NCBI RefSeq assembly: GCF_013702265.1
Contig: NZ_CP059348.1
Span: 930,001-994,000 of the forward strand
Origin: Providencia rettgeri
GTDB taxonomy: Bacteria > Pseudomonadota > Gammaproteobacteria > Enterobacterales > Enterobacteriaceae
DNA: 64,000 bases
Reading direction: 5' to 3'
Each line of letters begins with the position of its first letter. The stretch's first letter is position 1. The notes under the pieces were generated by a model, which was not told where the DNA came from, ran no database searches, and saw only the letters and a program-made list of their open reading frames with translations. Below, one piece after another: positions 41,525-49,894 of the stretch. Position numbers and translations under genes: made by a program.

Positions 41525-42286
41525 ATGAGCACGGCGATAACCCGACAAATTGTCCTCGATACTGAAACCACAGGTATGAACAAGCTTGGTGTTCATTATG
41601 AAGGGCACAATATCATTGAAATTGGTGCTGTAGAGGTGATTAATCGCCGCTTAACAGGACGCAATTTCCATGTGTACATCAAACCAGACCGTCTCGTTGA
41701 CCCAGAAGCTTTTGAAGTCCACGGAATCAGTGATGAATTTTTGCAAGACAAACCGGTATTTGCCGATATAGCCGATGAATTTATCGAATTTATTCGCGGT
41801 GCAGAACTCGTCATTCACAATGCGCCCTTCGATATCGGTTTTATGGACTACGAGTTTCGTAAGCTCAACAGAGGCATTCCTCCAACCTCCGAATTCTGCA
41901 CCATTACCGATAGCTTAGTATTAGCTCGCAAGATTTTCCCCGGTAAACGTAATAACTTAGACGCCTTATGTGATAGATATCTTATCGATAACTCCAAGCG
42001 AACATTGCACGGCGCTTTACTCGATGCTGAGATCCTCTCTGACGTCTACTTAGCGATGACAGGGGGGCAGACCTCTCTTGCATTTTCAATGGAGTCTGAA
42101 TCCAGCAATACAGAGCAAGCCAATGAAATTCAACGTATTGAGCGTCCAGTCAGTGGATTAAAAATTATTTATGCTTCTGATGAAGAAATTGCAGAGCATG
42201 AAGCCCGCTTAGATATCGTGGATAAAAAAGGGGGAAAACCCTGTTTATGGCGGCAAACTGAGCAAGATGACGAAACTCTTCATTAA
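41525..42286 (+). CDS. dnaQ: DNA polymerase III epsilon subunit
   Basis: This is the 3'-5' proofreading exonuclease of the replicase. Exo I is DTETTGMN, Exo II is HNAPFDIGFMDYE and Exo III is HGALLDAEIL. The C-terminal region holds the beta-clamp-binding motif near QTSLAFSM. I chose the ATG at 41525 (MSTAITRQIVLDTE) because it matches E. coli exactly; the upstream TTG at 41507 overlaps promoter sequence. The length is 253 residues, about 10 more than E. coli at the C-terminus. Confidence 0.97.
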   Translation: MSTAITRQIVLDTETTGMNKLGVHYEGHNIIEIGAVEVINRRLTGRNFHVYIKPDRLVDPEAFEVHGISDEFLQDKPVFADIADEFIEFIRGAELVIHNAPFDIGFMDYEFRKLNRGIPPTSEFCTITDSLVLARKIFPGKRNNLDALCDRYLIDNSKRTLHGALLDAEILSDVYLAMTGGQTSLAFSMESESSNTEQANEIQRIERPVSGLKIIYASDEEIAEHEARLDIVDKKGGKPCLWRQTEQDDETLH

Positions 42287-42353
42287 GGTCGACAGTTTTG
42301 TGATCTGATAAGGCTAAAAACTGCTCAACCGTACGATTTTTCAAGAAAAAGAG

Positions 42354-42382
42354 TTGACTGTCATATCAAGTATTCGTAATAT
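42354..42382 (+). promoter_or_regulatory. Promoter of tRNA-Asp
   Basis: TTGACT and TAATAT are separated by 17 bp and followed by a GC-rich discriminator, typical of stable RNA promoters. Confidence 0.7.
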
Positions 42383-42408
42383 GCTTGGCGTTCCCAGTAG
42401 GGAACTTC

Positions 42409-42485
42409 GGAGCGGTAGTTCAGTTGGTTAGAATACCTGCCTGTCACGCAGGGGGTCGCGGGTTCGAGTCCCGTCCGTTCCGCCA
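42409..42485 (+). tRNA. tRNA-Asp (anticodon GTC)
   Basis: The 77-nt sequence folds as a cloverleaf with acceptor GGAGCGG/CCGTTCC, anticodon loop CTGTCAC and T-loop GTTCGAGTC, and encodes its own CCA. It matches E. coli aspV, which also lies beside dnaQ and is a known site of island insertion. No second copy of the tRNA 3' end, which would mark an attachment site, is visible in the window. Confidence 0.97.
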
Positions 42486-42491
42486 TATTGC

Positions 42492-42525
42492 AACGCCATG
42501 CTATTGATTAGCATGGCGTTTTTGT
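42492..42525 (+). terminator. Terminator of tRNA-Asp
   Basis: AACGCCATGCTA pairs perfectly with TAGCATGGCGTT across a 5-nt loop, then a T run. The following bases to 42692 contain no gene that I can support. Confidence 0.9.
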
Positions 42526-42692
42526 TTTTGAGGTTATTATGGTATGCCATCCAGTATGCCATTTTATTTTGGTTCTCCTTCAATTGCATTAGTGAGTATT
42601 GGACGCAATACAGGTATATAGTGAACTCTAATTAAGATGGACAATAATGAAGGTGAGGTTACCCACCTTCAATTATTATTTTATCATGAGAG

Positions 42693-43055
42693 CTAATTCT
42701 TAGTCATGCACTCAAATATCCCCAATGTGTTTATATTCGTGGTACTAACCCATCCGAGTTTAGCTGATTCAGGTAAATCATCAAAAAGTGTTATGGCATG
42801 GTAGAGTTGTACCCATTGTTCATCAGCTGTTCGTTTAGCGACCCAGAATTGTTCTTTTCCTGATGTGGGCTGATAGTTGATAGACTTGGAAGCCCTATCG
42901 GGTTGATCATAAATCTGAAGCGTATTGGCAGCAGATGAGTTGAGTTGGACACAATCTCGATAAGTTGGTTTAGTTTGTTTGCCGAAATAAATCCCCAATG
43001 TGACGATTGCGATAATTCCCACAAAAGGAAGGCTGTTTAATGTGCGATTTTTCAT
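42693..43055 (-). CDS. Membrane-anchored hypothetical protein, third gene of an envelope operon
   Basis: The 120-residue protein has one N-terminal transmembrane segment (about 9-24, LPFVGIIAIVTLGIYF) and a mostly polar exported domain with two cysteines (YRDCVQL and FECMTKN) that could form a disulfide. I do not recognise a family; the SH3-like spacing in the exported part is only suggestive. Its ATG overlaps the stop of the preceding gene by 4 bp, so it is translated with the two genes upstream. Confidence 0.7.
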   Translation of the reverse strand: MKNRTLNSLPFVGIIAIVTLGIYFGKQTKPTYRDCVQLNSSAANTLQIYDQPDRASKSINYQPTSGKEQFWVAKRTADEQWVQLYHAITLFDDLPESAKLGWVSTTNINTLGIFECMTKN

Positions 43056-43444
43056 TGAAAGATAACCTCCACATGGTCAATGTGTTTTCCTTGACTGTAA
43101 GCATCCAGCCACACTTTTTTGTTAATACGGGATAAGCGGTAATAGATATCGAGAGGGCCGTCTTCACAATCGCCAGTCGAGGTACTAAATAGTTGGTTGG
43201 TTTGACTATCAATCACTTCGGCAATTACGAAGGCACATTTAGCGCCCAGATTCACTGTGCTCGTGACGACATAACGTCCCTCGAGGTAATCGTCAACACG
43301 ACAATCTTTATCGGCAATCGCTTGGTTATTACACATTGGTGTAAAACCACTTTTATCGATGGCGGTATCAAATACATTCGTGTTAAAGGCGCTCGCGGTA
43401 AAATTGAGGCAAAACACCATGAAAATGAAGATGTATTTAGTCAT
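43052..43444 (-). CDS. Secreted hypothetical protein, second gene of an envelope operon
   Basis: A clear signal peptide (MTKYIFIFMVFCLNFTASA) precedes about 110 residues with four cysteines (in PMCNNQ, KDCRVDD, AKCAFVI and GDCEDG), consistent with two disulfides in the periplasm. No family is recognised. The start overlaps the end of the upstream membrane-protein gene by 8 bp and the end overlaps the downstream gene by 4 bp. Confidence 0.7.
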   Translation of the reverse strand: MTKYIFIFMVFCLNFTASAFNTNVFDTAIDKSGFTPMCNNQAIADKDCRVDDYLEGRYVVTSTVNLGAKCAFVIAEVIDSQTNQLFSTSTGDCEDGPLDIYYRLSRINKKVWLDAYSQGKHIDHVEVIFQ

Positions 43445-44300
43445 GACTTATCCTCATTGTTGAACCGTCTTTCTGATGGTTGTTTTTCTGATAGGTGAGT
43501 CGACCTAATGTGATTGCAATAGCCAGTTCGATAAAAAATAGCAGGAATAATCCGAACATATTTAATCGGTTAGGCAATAGAACGTTAAGGAGTACCAGTA
43601 GCGCTAAGATAACAAGGGAAATGATTGTTGACAGGGTTATCCTGAGTTTCCGAGAACGCGTTGCTGTGTATTGTTGTAGGAAGCCATGCCCCCAATACCC
43701 CACATAACCTGCGATGGTACCCGCTAGAATCACCATGATATTGAGATTGATTTGGTTGCCAATGCCTATCGCTAAGACATTCATAATGACAAGGTATAGC
43801 GCTAAGAATGTCATTAAACGGAAAATAGGATGCGGGTATTGAAATGGATGGGATACATTTTTAACGGTATGGATATAGACAATAACGCCAGCGCTCAGTC
43901 CGATAAGGCAGGCGAAAAGGAGGAAAATAAAAAAGTATTCATAAAGTATAAAAATTAAAGCATGGTCAAAAACCATAAAAGGAATAATCCCGATGAGCAA
44001 TAAGTAGATAACACATAAAGAGGCGATGAAAGCGAAGACGAATGCCAAAATTTTTCGCGTTAGCATTAAACGGAAAGGGATACCCTTAAACCCATAAATG
44101 ACCCACAACAATATTTGAGAAATCAAGAGTGGAGCTAACATCGCGATAAGGTAATACAGTAGATACATTAAGGGCTTACCAATAAATAAGTCGACCTTAT
44201 AGTGATTGGCGATGATGGCTGTAAAACCGAATACTAGCACTAGGCTAATGATGAAAAAAATTCGTTCAACACCTAAACGAATATGATTAATTGAATTCAT
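43437..44300 (-). CDS. Polytopic membrane protein, first gene of an envelope operon
   Basis: The 287-residue protein is strongly hydrophobic, with about eight predicted transmembrane segments and a short charged C-terminus rich in His, Asn and Lys. No transport or enzymatic motif is evident and I do not recognise the family. AGAGG precedes the ATG at 44300. Together with the two overlapping genes downstream it forms a compact three-gene unit of one membrane, one periplasmic and one membrane-anchored protein. Confidence 0.7.
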   Translation of the reverse strand: MNSINHIRLGVERIFFIISLVLVFGFTAIIANHYKVDLFIGKPLMYLLYYLIAMLAPLLISQILLWVIYGFKGIPFRLMLTRKILAFVFAFIASLCVIYLLLIGIIPFMVFDHALIFILYEYFFIFLLFACLIGLSAGVIVYIHTVKNVSHPFQYPHPIFRLMTFLALYLVIMNVLAIGIGNQINLNIMVILAGTIAGYVGYWGHGFLQQYTATRSRKLRITLSTIISLVILALLVLLNVLLPNRLNMFGLFLLFFIELAIAITLGRLTYQKNNHQKDGSTMRISHD

Positions 44301-44441
44301 TTGAACCTCTTTTTATTACAATTATTCTGTGGGAAAATTTAACCGCGGTTATTTTTTTGTTTAATCAATAAAATAGCCAACATCAAAAATGCATGTTGGC
44401 TAGGTAAGTTGAGGGTAATCTTTAAGGCTGAATGCCAGAGA

Positions 44442-45176
44442 TTAGAATCGGTAAGTCAAACCAAGCATGATGTCATTGGCCTTCACTTTGATTTTTGAGG
44501 TGTTTTCCCCATCGCCTACCGCTGTCGTGATGTCGGCTTTTCCAGCATCTAAATAGCGATAACTTAGACCCATATCCCAATCGTCATTGATGGCATAGTT
44601 CACCCCCGCACCGACACTCCAGGCAAAGTTATTGGCGGTATGCGTATGAGTATCATGCAGAGAGAGTCCTGGAGTATAAGCATCAGCGCGGGTGGTTTTA
44701 AAATCTATGGCCGCATAGCCTAGCCCGACAGAGATATACGGCGTGAAATTTGAGCTATTTTTAATGTCGTAGTATCCATTGACCATTAACGTATTGAGTT
44801 TGATTTGGTTTTTAATATCACGAGTTTGATGTACGTCATTACGCACACGGTCGCGGATGTTGTAGGTTGAATTCGCTTTATCACGCGCCATAAATTCCAA
44901 TTCAGCTCGAACAGGGATATCAAACTGACTGGAAAAGTCGTAACCCAACGCAAGTCCACCACCAAATACCCCCGTACGATGGCTATCTCCATTTTTTGTA
45001 CCATTATCACCGGCATCAGCATAGCCGCTGTAGACAAATTGCTGGTCGGACATTTGCACAATGGATGCGCCCATTTTACCCGTGATATAAAGCCCCGTTT
45101 TACTGTCATCCGTGTTAGCGAATGCTGGTAATGAAATGCACCCCATTAGGGCGGGAACAATAAACGCTTTTTTCAT
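44442..45176 (-). CDS. Outer-membrane beta-barrel protein (Opa/OmpA-like porin fold)
   Basis: A signal peptide (MKKAFIVPALMGCISLPAFA) precedes about 224 residues with strands of alternating hydrophobicity, YISVGLGYAAIDF and WDMGLSYRYLDAG, and a C-terminal Phe in IMLGLTYRF. This is an eight-stranded barrel of the Opa/Ail type, often linked to adhesion or serum resistance; the role here is unknown. I chose the ATG at 45176 because AAGGAA precedes it. Duplicated 37-bp motifs lie upstream. Confidence 0.82.
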   Translation of the reverse strand: MKKAFIVPALMGCISLPAFANTDDSKTGLYITGKMGASIVQMSDQQFVYSGYADAGDNGTKNGDSHRTGVFGGGLALGYDFSSQFDIPVRAELEFMARDKANSTYNIRDRVRNDVHQTRDIKNQIKLNTLMVNGYYDIKNSSNFTPYISVGLGYAAIDFKTTRADAYTPGLSLHDTHTHTANNFAWSVGAGVNYAINDDWDMGLSYRYLDAGKADITTAVGDGENTSKIKVKANDIMLGLTYRF

Positions 45177-45327
45177 GATTGATTTCCTTTTAATCAATAT
45201 CACATTAAGTATGGTTGAATCGCGTTATATCAGTGGAAGGCATGAAAGATTTGACTCAATCACCTTAATATCACTGACATAAAGATAATTTAGCGTGAGA
45301 TAGTTTAACTTAATCGATCTGTTTTAC

Positions 45328-45404
45328 CTATCAATAATTGAAATACGATCGGCGATATCGATCATGTCTATCAATAAACGGTTATCGATCGGCGTAATCG
45401 ATCA
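45328..45404 (-). promoter_or_regulatory. Paired 37-bp direct repeat upstream of the barrel gene
   Basis: Units at 45328-45364 and 45368-45404 share CTATCAATAA, then CGATCGGCG, then ATCGATCA at identical spacing, a 40-bp period. A third partial motif, TTAATCGATC, lies at 45310-45319. They are 150-230 bp upstream of the start codon and look like operators for an unknown dimeric regulator. The rest of the 397-bp gap has no gene. Confidence 0.5.
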
Positions 45405-45558
45405 ACTGTTGTTTCGGTGCTTAAATAAGAAAAAGAGTTGATGAGAAAGTGAGTCAAAATGGAAGGGAATAAAATGATGTTTAAAGAATGCTCTCCTTTC
45501 TTGAATAGGTTGGTATGCTCGATATTATCAAGTACCAAAATACGGGATAAGTCTTTAT

Positions 45559-45570
45559 GTTAGCGCTAAC
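45559..45570. repeat. Perfect 12-bp palindrome GTTAGCGCTAAC
   Basis: It lies just beyond the stop codon of the small winged-helix-like gene and might be a protein-binding site or a short hairpin. Confidence 0.5.
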
Positions 45571-45573
45571 GCT

Positions 45574-45762
45574 TTATAAGCAACGCCGTTTACTCATGTT
45601 ATAGATATGAAAACCGAACTCCGTTAAGACCCAATGGTTTGATGTATGCCAGTGGATTAAGCCTTTTTTCTCCAGCGAGTTGAGTGTCCTTTTGTTGCAG
45701 AGTGAGCCATAATTGAGTTTCACATTACTCAAGGTTTTTAGTTGCCGTTCTGATAATTTCAT
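45574..45762 (-). CDS. Small winged-helix-like hypothetical protein
   Basis: The 62-residue protein reads like a compact winged helix: a helix (LSERQLKTLSNVKLNYGS), a recognition-type helix (NKRTLNSLEKKGLI) and a wing (WHTSNHWVLTEFG). It is likely a DNA-binding accessory regulator, though no family is certain. ATG at 45762 is chosen; a GTG three codons upstream is possible. It lies downstream of the DUF932 gene on the same strand. Confidence 0.55.
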   Translation of the reverse strand: MKLSERQLKTLSNVKLNYGSLCNKRTLNSLEKKGLIHWHTSNHWVLTEFGFHIYNMSKRRCL

Positions 45763-45803
45763 CGCGTTCACCGTAAGATCCAATTATTTAACGTATACTG
45801 TGG

Positions 45804-46640
45804 CTATAGTTGTTCGCGTCCAGCAAAATGAGCATGCATTTGTTCTGTCAGTACCCACAACGCTTTATTAAGCTTAATATCCCCATCAATTCCATTCACT
45901 GAACGCGTGCGAGCGCGTTTACCTTTGGCATTCCTGCCTGATAATCCTCCCTTGATTAAATTTTCCTGTAATCGTTGGTACACTGTCCAAAGATCGTCTT
46001 TCTTATCCTCAAAACGGCGAGGTTGTAAGACTTGAGCTTCAGTTATTGGTTGATGTTCCTCACCAAAGCGATAGGTTAAAGCCGCATGCGCCAAGGCATG
46101 TTGTGCTGGTGGCGGTAATAGTAAGGACTGCATTTGCTCACGTTTTTCAGCGATAGCATCAAACGTATCTAACACTTCGTAAGCCCCTTCAATCACTTTA
46201 TCGACGACATTACCTTTATGGGGAACTCTGACCTCCCCAAAGGTATCGCCACAAACCAGCCCATTTTGACAAACATAGCGAAAAAAGCCCGGTAACATTT
46301 GATAACTACTGGAGCCATCATGGCTATTAAGTAAGATGATTTCAGGCACTTGGCTACCCGTAATTTGGTCATGACGTCGGAGCCGTAACATATGCTTAGT
46401 ATGATCACGACGGCTGTCATCTCGCACACGAGTTTGGCATGCAAAGAATGGATAAAAGCCTTCTTTTTGCAGGCTATCCAATAAGGTAATCGTAGGAATA
46501 TAAGTATACTTTTCGCTACGAGATTCATGCTTTTCTTCAGAGAACACACTGGGTACTGTGCGAAATAACTCTTCGAGAGTTAACGGGCGGTCACGGCGAA
46601 TGCTATTCGCCGCACCAAAGCGAGAAGCTAAACGAGACAT
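45804..46640 (-). CDS. DUF932 (YfjQ/YafZ family) protein
   Basis: The 278-residue protein is very close to E. coli YfjQ of prophage CP4-57: MSRLASRFGAANSIRRDRPL, HTKHMLRLRR, LNSHDGSSSYQMLPGFF, QNGLVCGDTFGEVRVPHKG and LIKGGLSGRNAKGKR. DUF932 proteins occur on plasmids, phages and islands; the function is unknown. I chose the ATG at 46640 by homology rather than the start at 46664. It is a strong marker that this stretch is a CP4-57-type island. Confidence 0.9.
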   Translation of the reverse strand: MSRLASRFGAANSIRRDRPLTLEELFRTVPSVFSEEKHESRSEKYTYIPTITLLDSLQKEGFYPFFACQTRVRDDSRRDHTKHMLRLRRHDQITGSQVPEIILLNSHDGSSSYQMLPGFFRYVCQNGLVCGDTFGEVRVPHKGNVVDKVIEGAYEVLDTFDAIAEKREQMQSLLLPPPAQHALAHAALTYRFGEEHQPITEAQVLQPRRFEDKKDDLWTVYQRLQENLIKGGLSGRNAKGKRARTRSVNGIDGDIKLNKALWVLTEQMHAHFAGREQL

Positions 46641-46741
46641 AGGGGGCCTCCTCAGTGATAACACTGATAAATTAAAATAAGATAAAGGAAATAAGTGAGG
46701 TGATAAGCTGGTGGACGCTGTATTAAAGCGTTATCAATAAC

Positions 46742-47176
46742 TTAGTCAATTAGGTGAAAGATTTGTGCTTGCTCGGGATGTTGCATCGCATAGTCACGAA
46801 GTTGGTAAAAATACTCTACCAGCACAGAACTCTCGGTTTTAAACGACCAGATGCTATACACCATTAGACAGACTGCGATACCGGCTGCTTCAGGGCTTAA
46901 CTCAGCCTCGTTACCATTATGCGGGTTAAACATTTGCAGGGAGGTTTCGAGCATATCAGGCCAGATAAATGCGCCGCCATTAGACAGCATACTGAACTCC
47001 CAGAAAGCACCTTGATAGACCTCACACATCTTATCCATCATGTTAAAGATATCGCCTTCAATACGTTGCCAGTCTGGCACAGTACCAAAGTAAAAACGCC
47101 AGAAGGTACTACGACCACGGGAATTGACGAGGTTGGTTTTGATAACAGTTGATTCTTGCTCTTGTAAAGTAAACAT
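46742..47176 (-). CDS. Antirestriction protein, ArdB/KlcA family (copy 1)
   Basis: The 144-residue protein has the family core GAFWEFSMLSNGGAFIWPD and then SPEAAGIAVCLMVYSIWSF. ArdB-type proteins relieve type I restriction without the acidic DNA mimicry seen in ArdA. I chose the ATG at 47176 because GGAG is 7 nt before it. It is paralogous to the next gene upstream and shares the C-terminus IFHLID. The nearby type I restriction locus makes its presence notable. Confidence 0.88.
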   Translation of the reverse strand: MFTLQEQESTVIKTNLVNSRGRSTFWRFYFGTVPDWQRIEGDIFNMMDKMCEVYQGAFWEFSMLSNGGAFIWPDMLETSLQMFNPHNGNEAELSPEAAGIAVCLMVYSIWSFKTESSVLVEYFYQLRDYAMQHPEQAQIFHLID

Positions 47177-47416
47177 AATAGAACTCCAATTCAGTCGATA
47201 TTGATAGACAGTAATAAACAAAAAAGCCCTACACCTTGCGGTGCAGAGCTTTCTAGAAATGATAGGTATATTGAGTATCATTTTTAGTGACTCATTCTGA
47301 TGATTGATTCACTAAAATAATATAGATATAAAAATAAATGTAAGTTAATTAATGGGTTAGTCTGATGATGCTTTTATAATGAATCAGATAATACGAAGGC
47401 GTAAATAAGGACTTGG

Positions 47417-47842
47417 TTAATCGATTAGATGGAAAATGGCGGAACGTTCTGGGTGTTGCGCCGCATAATCACGCAATTGATAAAAGCGATCGATGAGGAT
47501 GTCACTTTCCGTTTGAAATGACCATAAACTGTACATCATCAAACACACAGCAATCCCTGCCGCTTCACAGCTAACGTTCGCCTCATTGCCGTTATGAGGA
47601 TTGAATAGCGTCAGTGTCTCTTGAGGTAAATCGGGATAAATAAAGGCGCCACCATTGGATAAGGTACAATATTCCCAATACCCGCCGTGGTAGTCCTCAC
47701 AAAACTGTCCCATAGTGGTAAAGATGACCACTTCAAAAGTGCTCCAGCCTTTCACACTCCCGAAGTGGTTGAGCCAAAAATCCAGGCGTTGTTCATTGGG
47801 GACGAGTGTCATTGCAATAGCGGATTCAGTTGTATTATTCAT
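47417..47842 (-). CDS. Antirestriction protein, ArdB/KlcA family (copy 2)
   Basis: The 141-residue paralogue carries GGYWEYCTLSNGGAFIYPD and CEAAGIAVCLMMYSLWSFQTES. Copies 1 and 2 are similar through the core and C-terminus but differ in the N-terminal 50 residues, so the duplication is not recent. I chose the ATG at 47842 because GGAGT lies upstream. It follows the GTPase gene with a 91-bp gap. Confidence 0.88.
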   Translation of the reverse strand: MNNTTESAIAMTLVPNEQRLDFWLNHFGSVKGWSTFEVVIFTTMGQFCEDYHGGYWEYCTLSNGGAFIYPDLPQETLTLFNPHNGNEANVSCEAAGIAVCLMMYSLWSFQTESDILIDRFYQLRDYAAQHPERSAIFHLID

Positions 47843-47933
47843 CAGTTGATACTCCAAGAAAAAGAAATAAAAAAGCGTCAATCCCGTTAAGGACTGGCGC
47901 TTGATGTCATCAATGTTGTATTAATGTAAGAAG

Positions 47934-48806
47934 CTAAAAGAATATGCTCCACAGGGATTTAGCAACGGATACGATGCTATTTTTGACTGTATTCATCGTT
48001 CCTTTTATTAATGCAGGCAGGGGAAGGATATCTATCAGAGTATTGACGATATCACTGACACATTGCCCAAAATCGTTACGTGCGGTGTTCTCCACCGATT
48101 GCGTCCGGTAAGCGCTGCTCAGTTGCCTAGCTACTCCGCTACTGGCTTGCGCCGGTAACGCCTGTATGAGTTGCTCTGCTAATTCAGTGAGTTGATAGTT
48201 TTCGACCGCAGAAACTGTTATCACAGGATGATGTGGCTTAAAGGCGGTTATGACGGCTTGTTGCTTTAATTTTAAGTTATAGGTCTGCTCTGAGGATGGT
48301 TGATGCTTGTATTCATCCCACTGGCGACAAGGCTCTATTTTATCGGCTTGGTTCAAGACAAATAGAAATTGATTAGGTTGGTAACCGCATTTCTGCGTGA
48401 GAAAGCGATAGCACTGTTCATCAGAAGACCATGCTCGGTCATCGGCCTTGAGTACCCAAATGATTAAATCGAATTCTGGTAATAAGTTGCGATAGAGCTG
48501 GTGGTACTCTTTATCCCGCTCAAGGCTTTCCCCCACGCCGGGTAAATCTACAAAAGTGAGAGTATGGTTGTTCATCGTCATGCTGAAGCGTTGGGCTTGG
48601 CGTGTGCAGCCTGAAACATCACTCACAGGCGATAAGGGCGATTGGAATAATGCGTTGATAAGACTGGATTTTCCCGTTCCCGTTTTACCCATCAAACCGA
48701 TGATGGGAGAGTAGTTGATGAGCTGACTGAGTTGGTTGAAAAAAGAGGTTTGGAATGAAGTCGGTAGAGTCGATAGGAGGGTTTTAAAGTGAGCGTTCTG
48801 ATGCAT
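47934..48806 (-). CDS. YfjP/YeeP family GTPase
   Basis: The 290-residue Era-like GTPase has the P-loop GKTGTGKS (40-47), G3 DLPG (87-90) and G4 NQAD (152-155). The C-terminus includes a hydrophobic patch (LIDILPLPALIKGTM). Homologues YfjP, YeeP and YkfA are encoded in E. coli CP4-type prophages; the function is unknown. It precedes the antirestriction genes on the same strand. Confidence 0.9.
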   Translation of the reverse strand: MHQNAHFKTLLSTLPTSFQTSFFNQLSQLINYSPIIGLMGKTGTGKSSLINALFQSPLSPVSDVSGCTRQAQRFSMTMNNHTLTFVDLPGVGESLERDKEYHQLYRNLLPEFDLIIWVLKADDRAWSSDEQCYRFLTQKCGYQPNQFLFVLNQADKIEPCRQWDEYKHQPSSEQTYNLKLKQQAVITAFKPHHPVITVSAVENYQLTELAEQLIQALPAQASSGVARQLSSAYRTQSVENTARNDFGQCVSDIVNTLIDILPLPALIKGTMNTVKNSIVSVAKSLWSIFF

Positions 48807-48953
48807 ATTATACCTTGAAATAAAAGAAAATGATAGTTATTCAAGGAGATAATATATATCTGAGATTTTTTGTAATACTGAGTTGCCCTTATTAAATATA
48901 TCATGAGTCGCTTACACTAGATTATCTATATGTTCTTTCTATCAGGGGTCTCT

Positions 48954-49166
48954 TTAGCTACCTAATTCTTTATCAAATGGAATAATCAATACTCCTGCTT
49001 GCTCAATGAAGATAGTCAGCGATTGGGGGTTATACGCTTTACTAAGGTTACTCAACAGATTGAATATATGACTAAATTGTGGGGGTGACTTGAATATAGT
49101 AAATAAGATTGATGATGAATAAATTTTTTCATTGATGCTTGTGAAATAAAAATTGGTAACCTGCTA
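48954..49166 (-). pseudogene. 3' remnant of an unidentified gene
   Basis: A reading frame of about 70 codons without a start ends at 48954. It includes KSPPQFSHIFNLLSNLSKAY and IEQAGVLIIPFDKELGS, a coding-like composition. It runs upstream into the 9-bp microsatellite, where it is lost. I do not recognise the family. It is probably a gene cut by insertion or deletion near the IS5 remnant. Confidence 0.45.
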
Positions 49167-49210
49167 CAGCTGCTACAGCTGCTACAGCTGCTACATGTAG
49201 CAGCTGTAGC
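49161..49210. repeat. 9-bp microsatellite fused to a perfect 30-bp palindrome
   Basis: The unit CTGCTACAG is repeated almost four times at 49161-49195. The last part merges into a perfect palindrome, 49181-49210, centred on CTACATGTAG. The DNA could extrude a cruciform or change copy number by slippage. Confidence 0.9.
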
Positions 49211-49225
49211 ATATACTTAGAGCCT

Positions 49226-49515
49226 ACCGTCCAGCTGTTTACATGCAAGCAAACCGTTTTGCCAAAAGCGTTCAAAGACACCGGTATCACGCCATTCAAG
49301 GAAGCGACGATGTGTAGAACTCGAAGAACATATCCCGTGGCATTCAGGGCGTTCCACTGGTAGCCAGTTCTGAGTACAAAGAATATGGCATTCATGGCAG
49401 TTCGGTTATCAACTCGTTTACGGTGAGTGCCGAGCGGATGATTAGTTTTGTGCTCAGGAATAAGCAGTGCTATTTTTTCAGAGTTCATCGCTGATCCGTA
49501 ATCTGCTACCTGTCA
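49226..49515 (-). pseudogene. Truncated IS5-family transposase remnant
   Basis: The sequence encodes HPLGTHRKRVDNRTAMNAIF and VLRTGYQWNALNATG, which align with the intact IS5-family transposase at 58631. It has an early stop, a 1-nt deletion after NATG that shifts the frame, and loses homology at about 49226. It is in the opposite orientation to the intact copy and too diverged to be a recent duplicate. Confidence 0.85.
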
Positions 49516-49894
49516 TATTTTCACCTTCAGAAATTGCTCGTTACGACATTCTGACAATCCCTTCTGTGGTAGGTTTTTAGTCTTCCTTACAAAATAATTT
49601 ATGATAGGATAATGCTTAATAAAATTAATTAGGTTGGAGCCTATTCCGTGTTTTATATCCATCAGTCCAGCTTCAACCCGTAGAGATGATTGAGTCATTG
49701 TGGATGAATAACTGCGTTGAGCGGATCAGTTTAATGTGATGATGCGATGCCAGTCATGACTTGATAAACTGAGTATTAAGCCATTGGTTGAATGGGATAA
49801 ACAAGACGCATGATAAATGATGGTCTGAAACAAACCAGAGGTTCTGGTATTGTTGGGAGTACTAACTTATTGAACAAACTCATTTAATCGATCC
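49516..49894. other. Gap between the IS5 remnant and the metallopeptidase gene
   Basis: I see no convincing gene. A minus-strand 61-codon frame (49513-49698) lacks recognisable features. The region is probably decayed island DNA and the 3' flank of the restriction locus. Confidence 0.4.

Noticed and set aside
42409..42485. tRNA-Asp as the proven attachment site of the island
   Set aside because: The site is a known hotspot, but I find no repeat of the tRNA 3' end and no integrase in the window, so integration here is only a possibility.
45328..45404. Possible CRISPR or iteron array
   Set aside because: Only two full units are separated by 3 bp, with divergent bases inside the unit and no replication gene adjacent. 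Operators are a simpler reading.
49513..49698. 61-codon minus-strand frame beside the IS5 remnant
   Set aside because: It overlaps decayed DNA, lacks a clear ribosome site and shows no recognisable motif.
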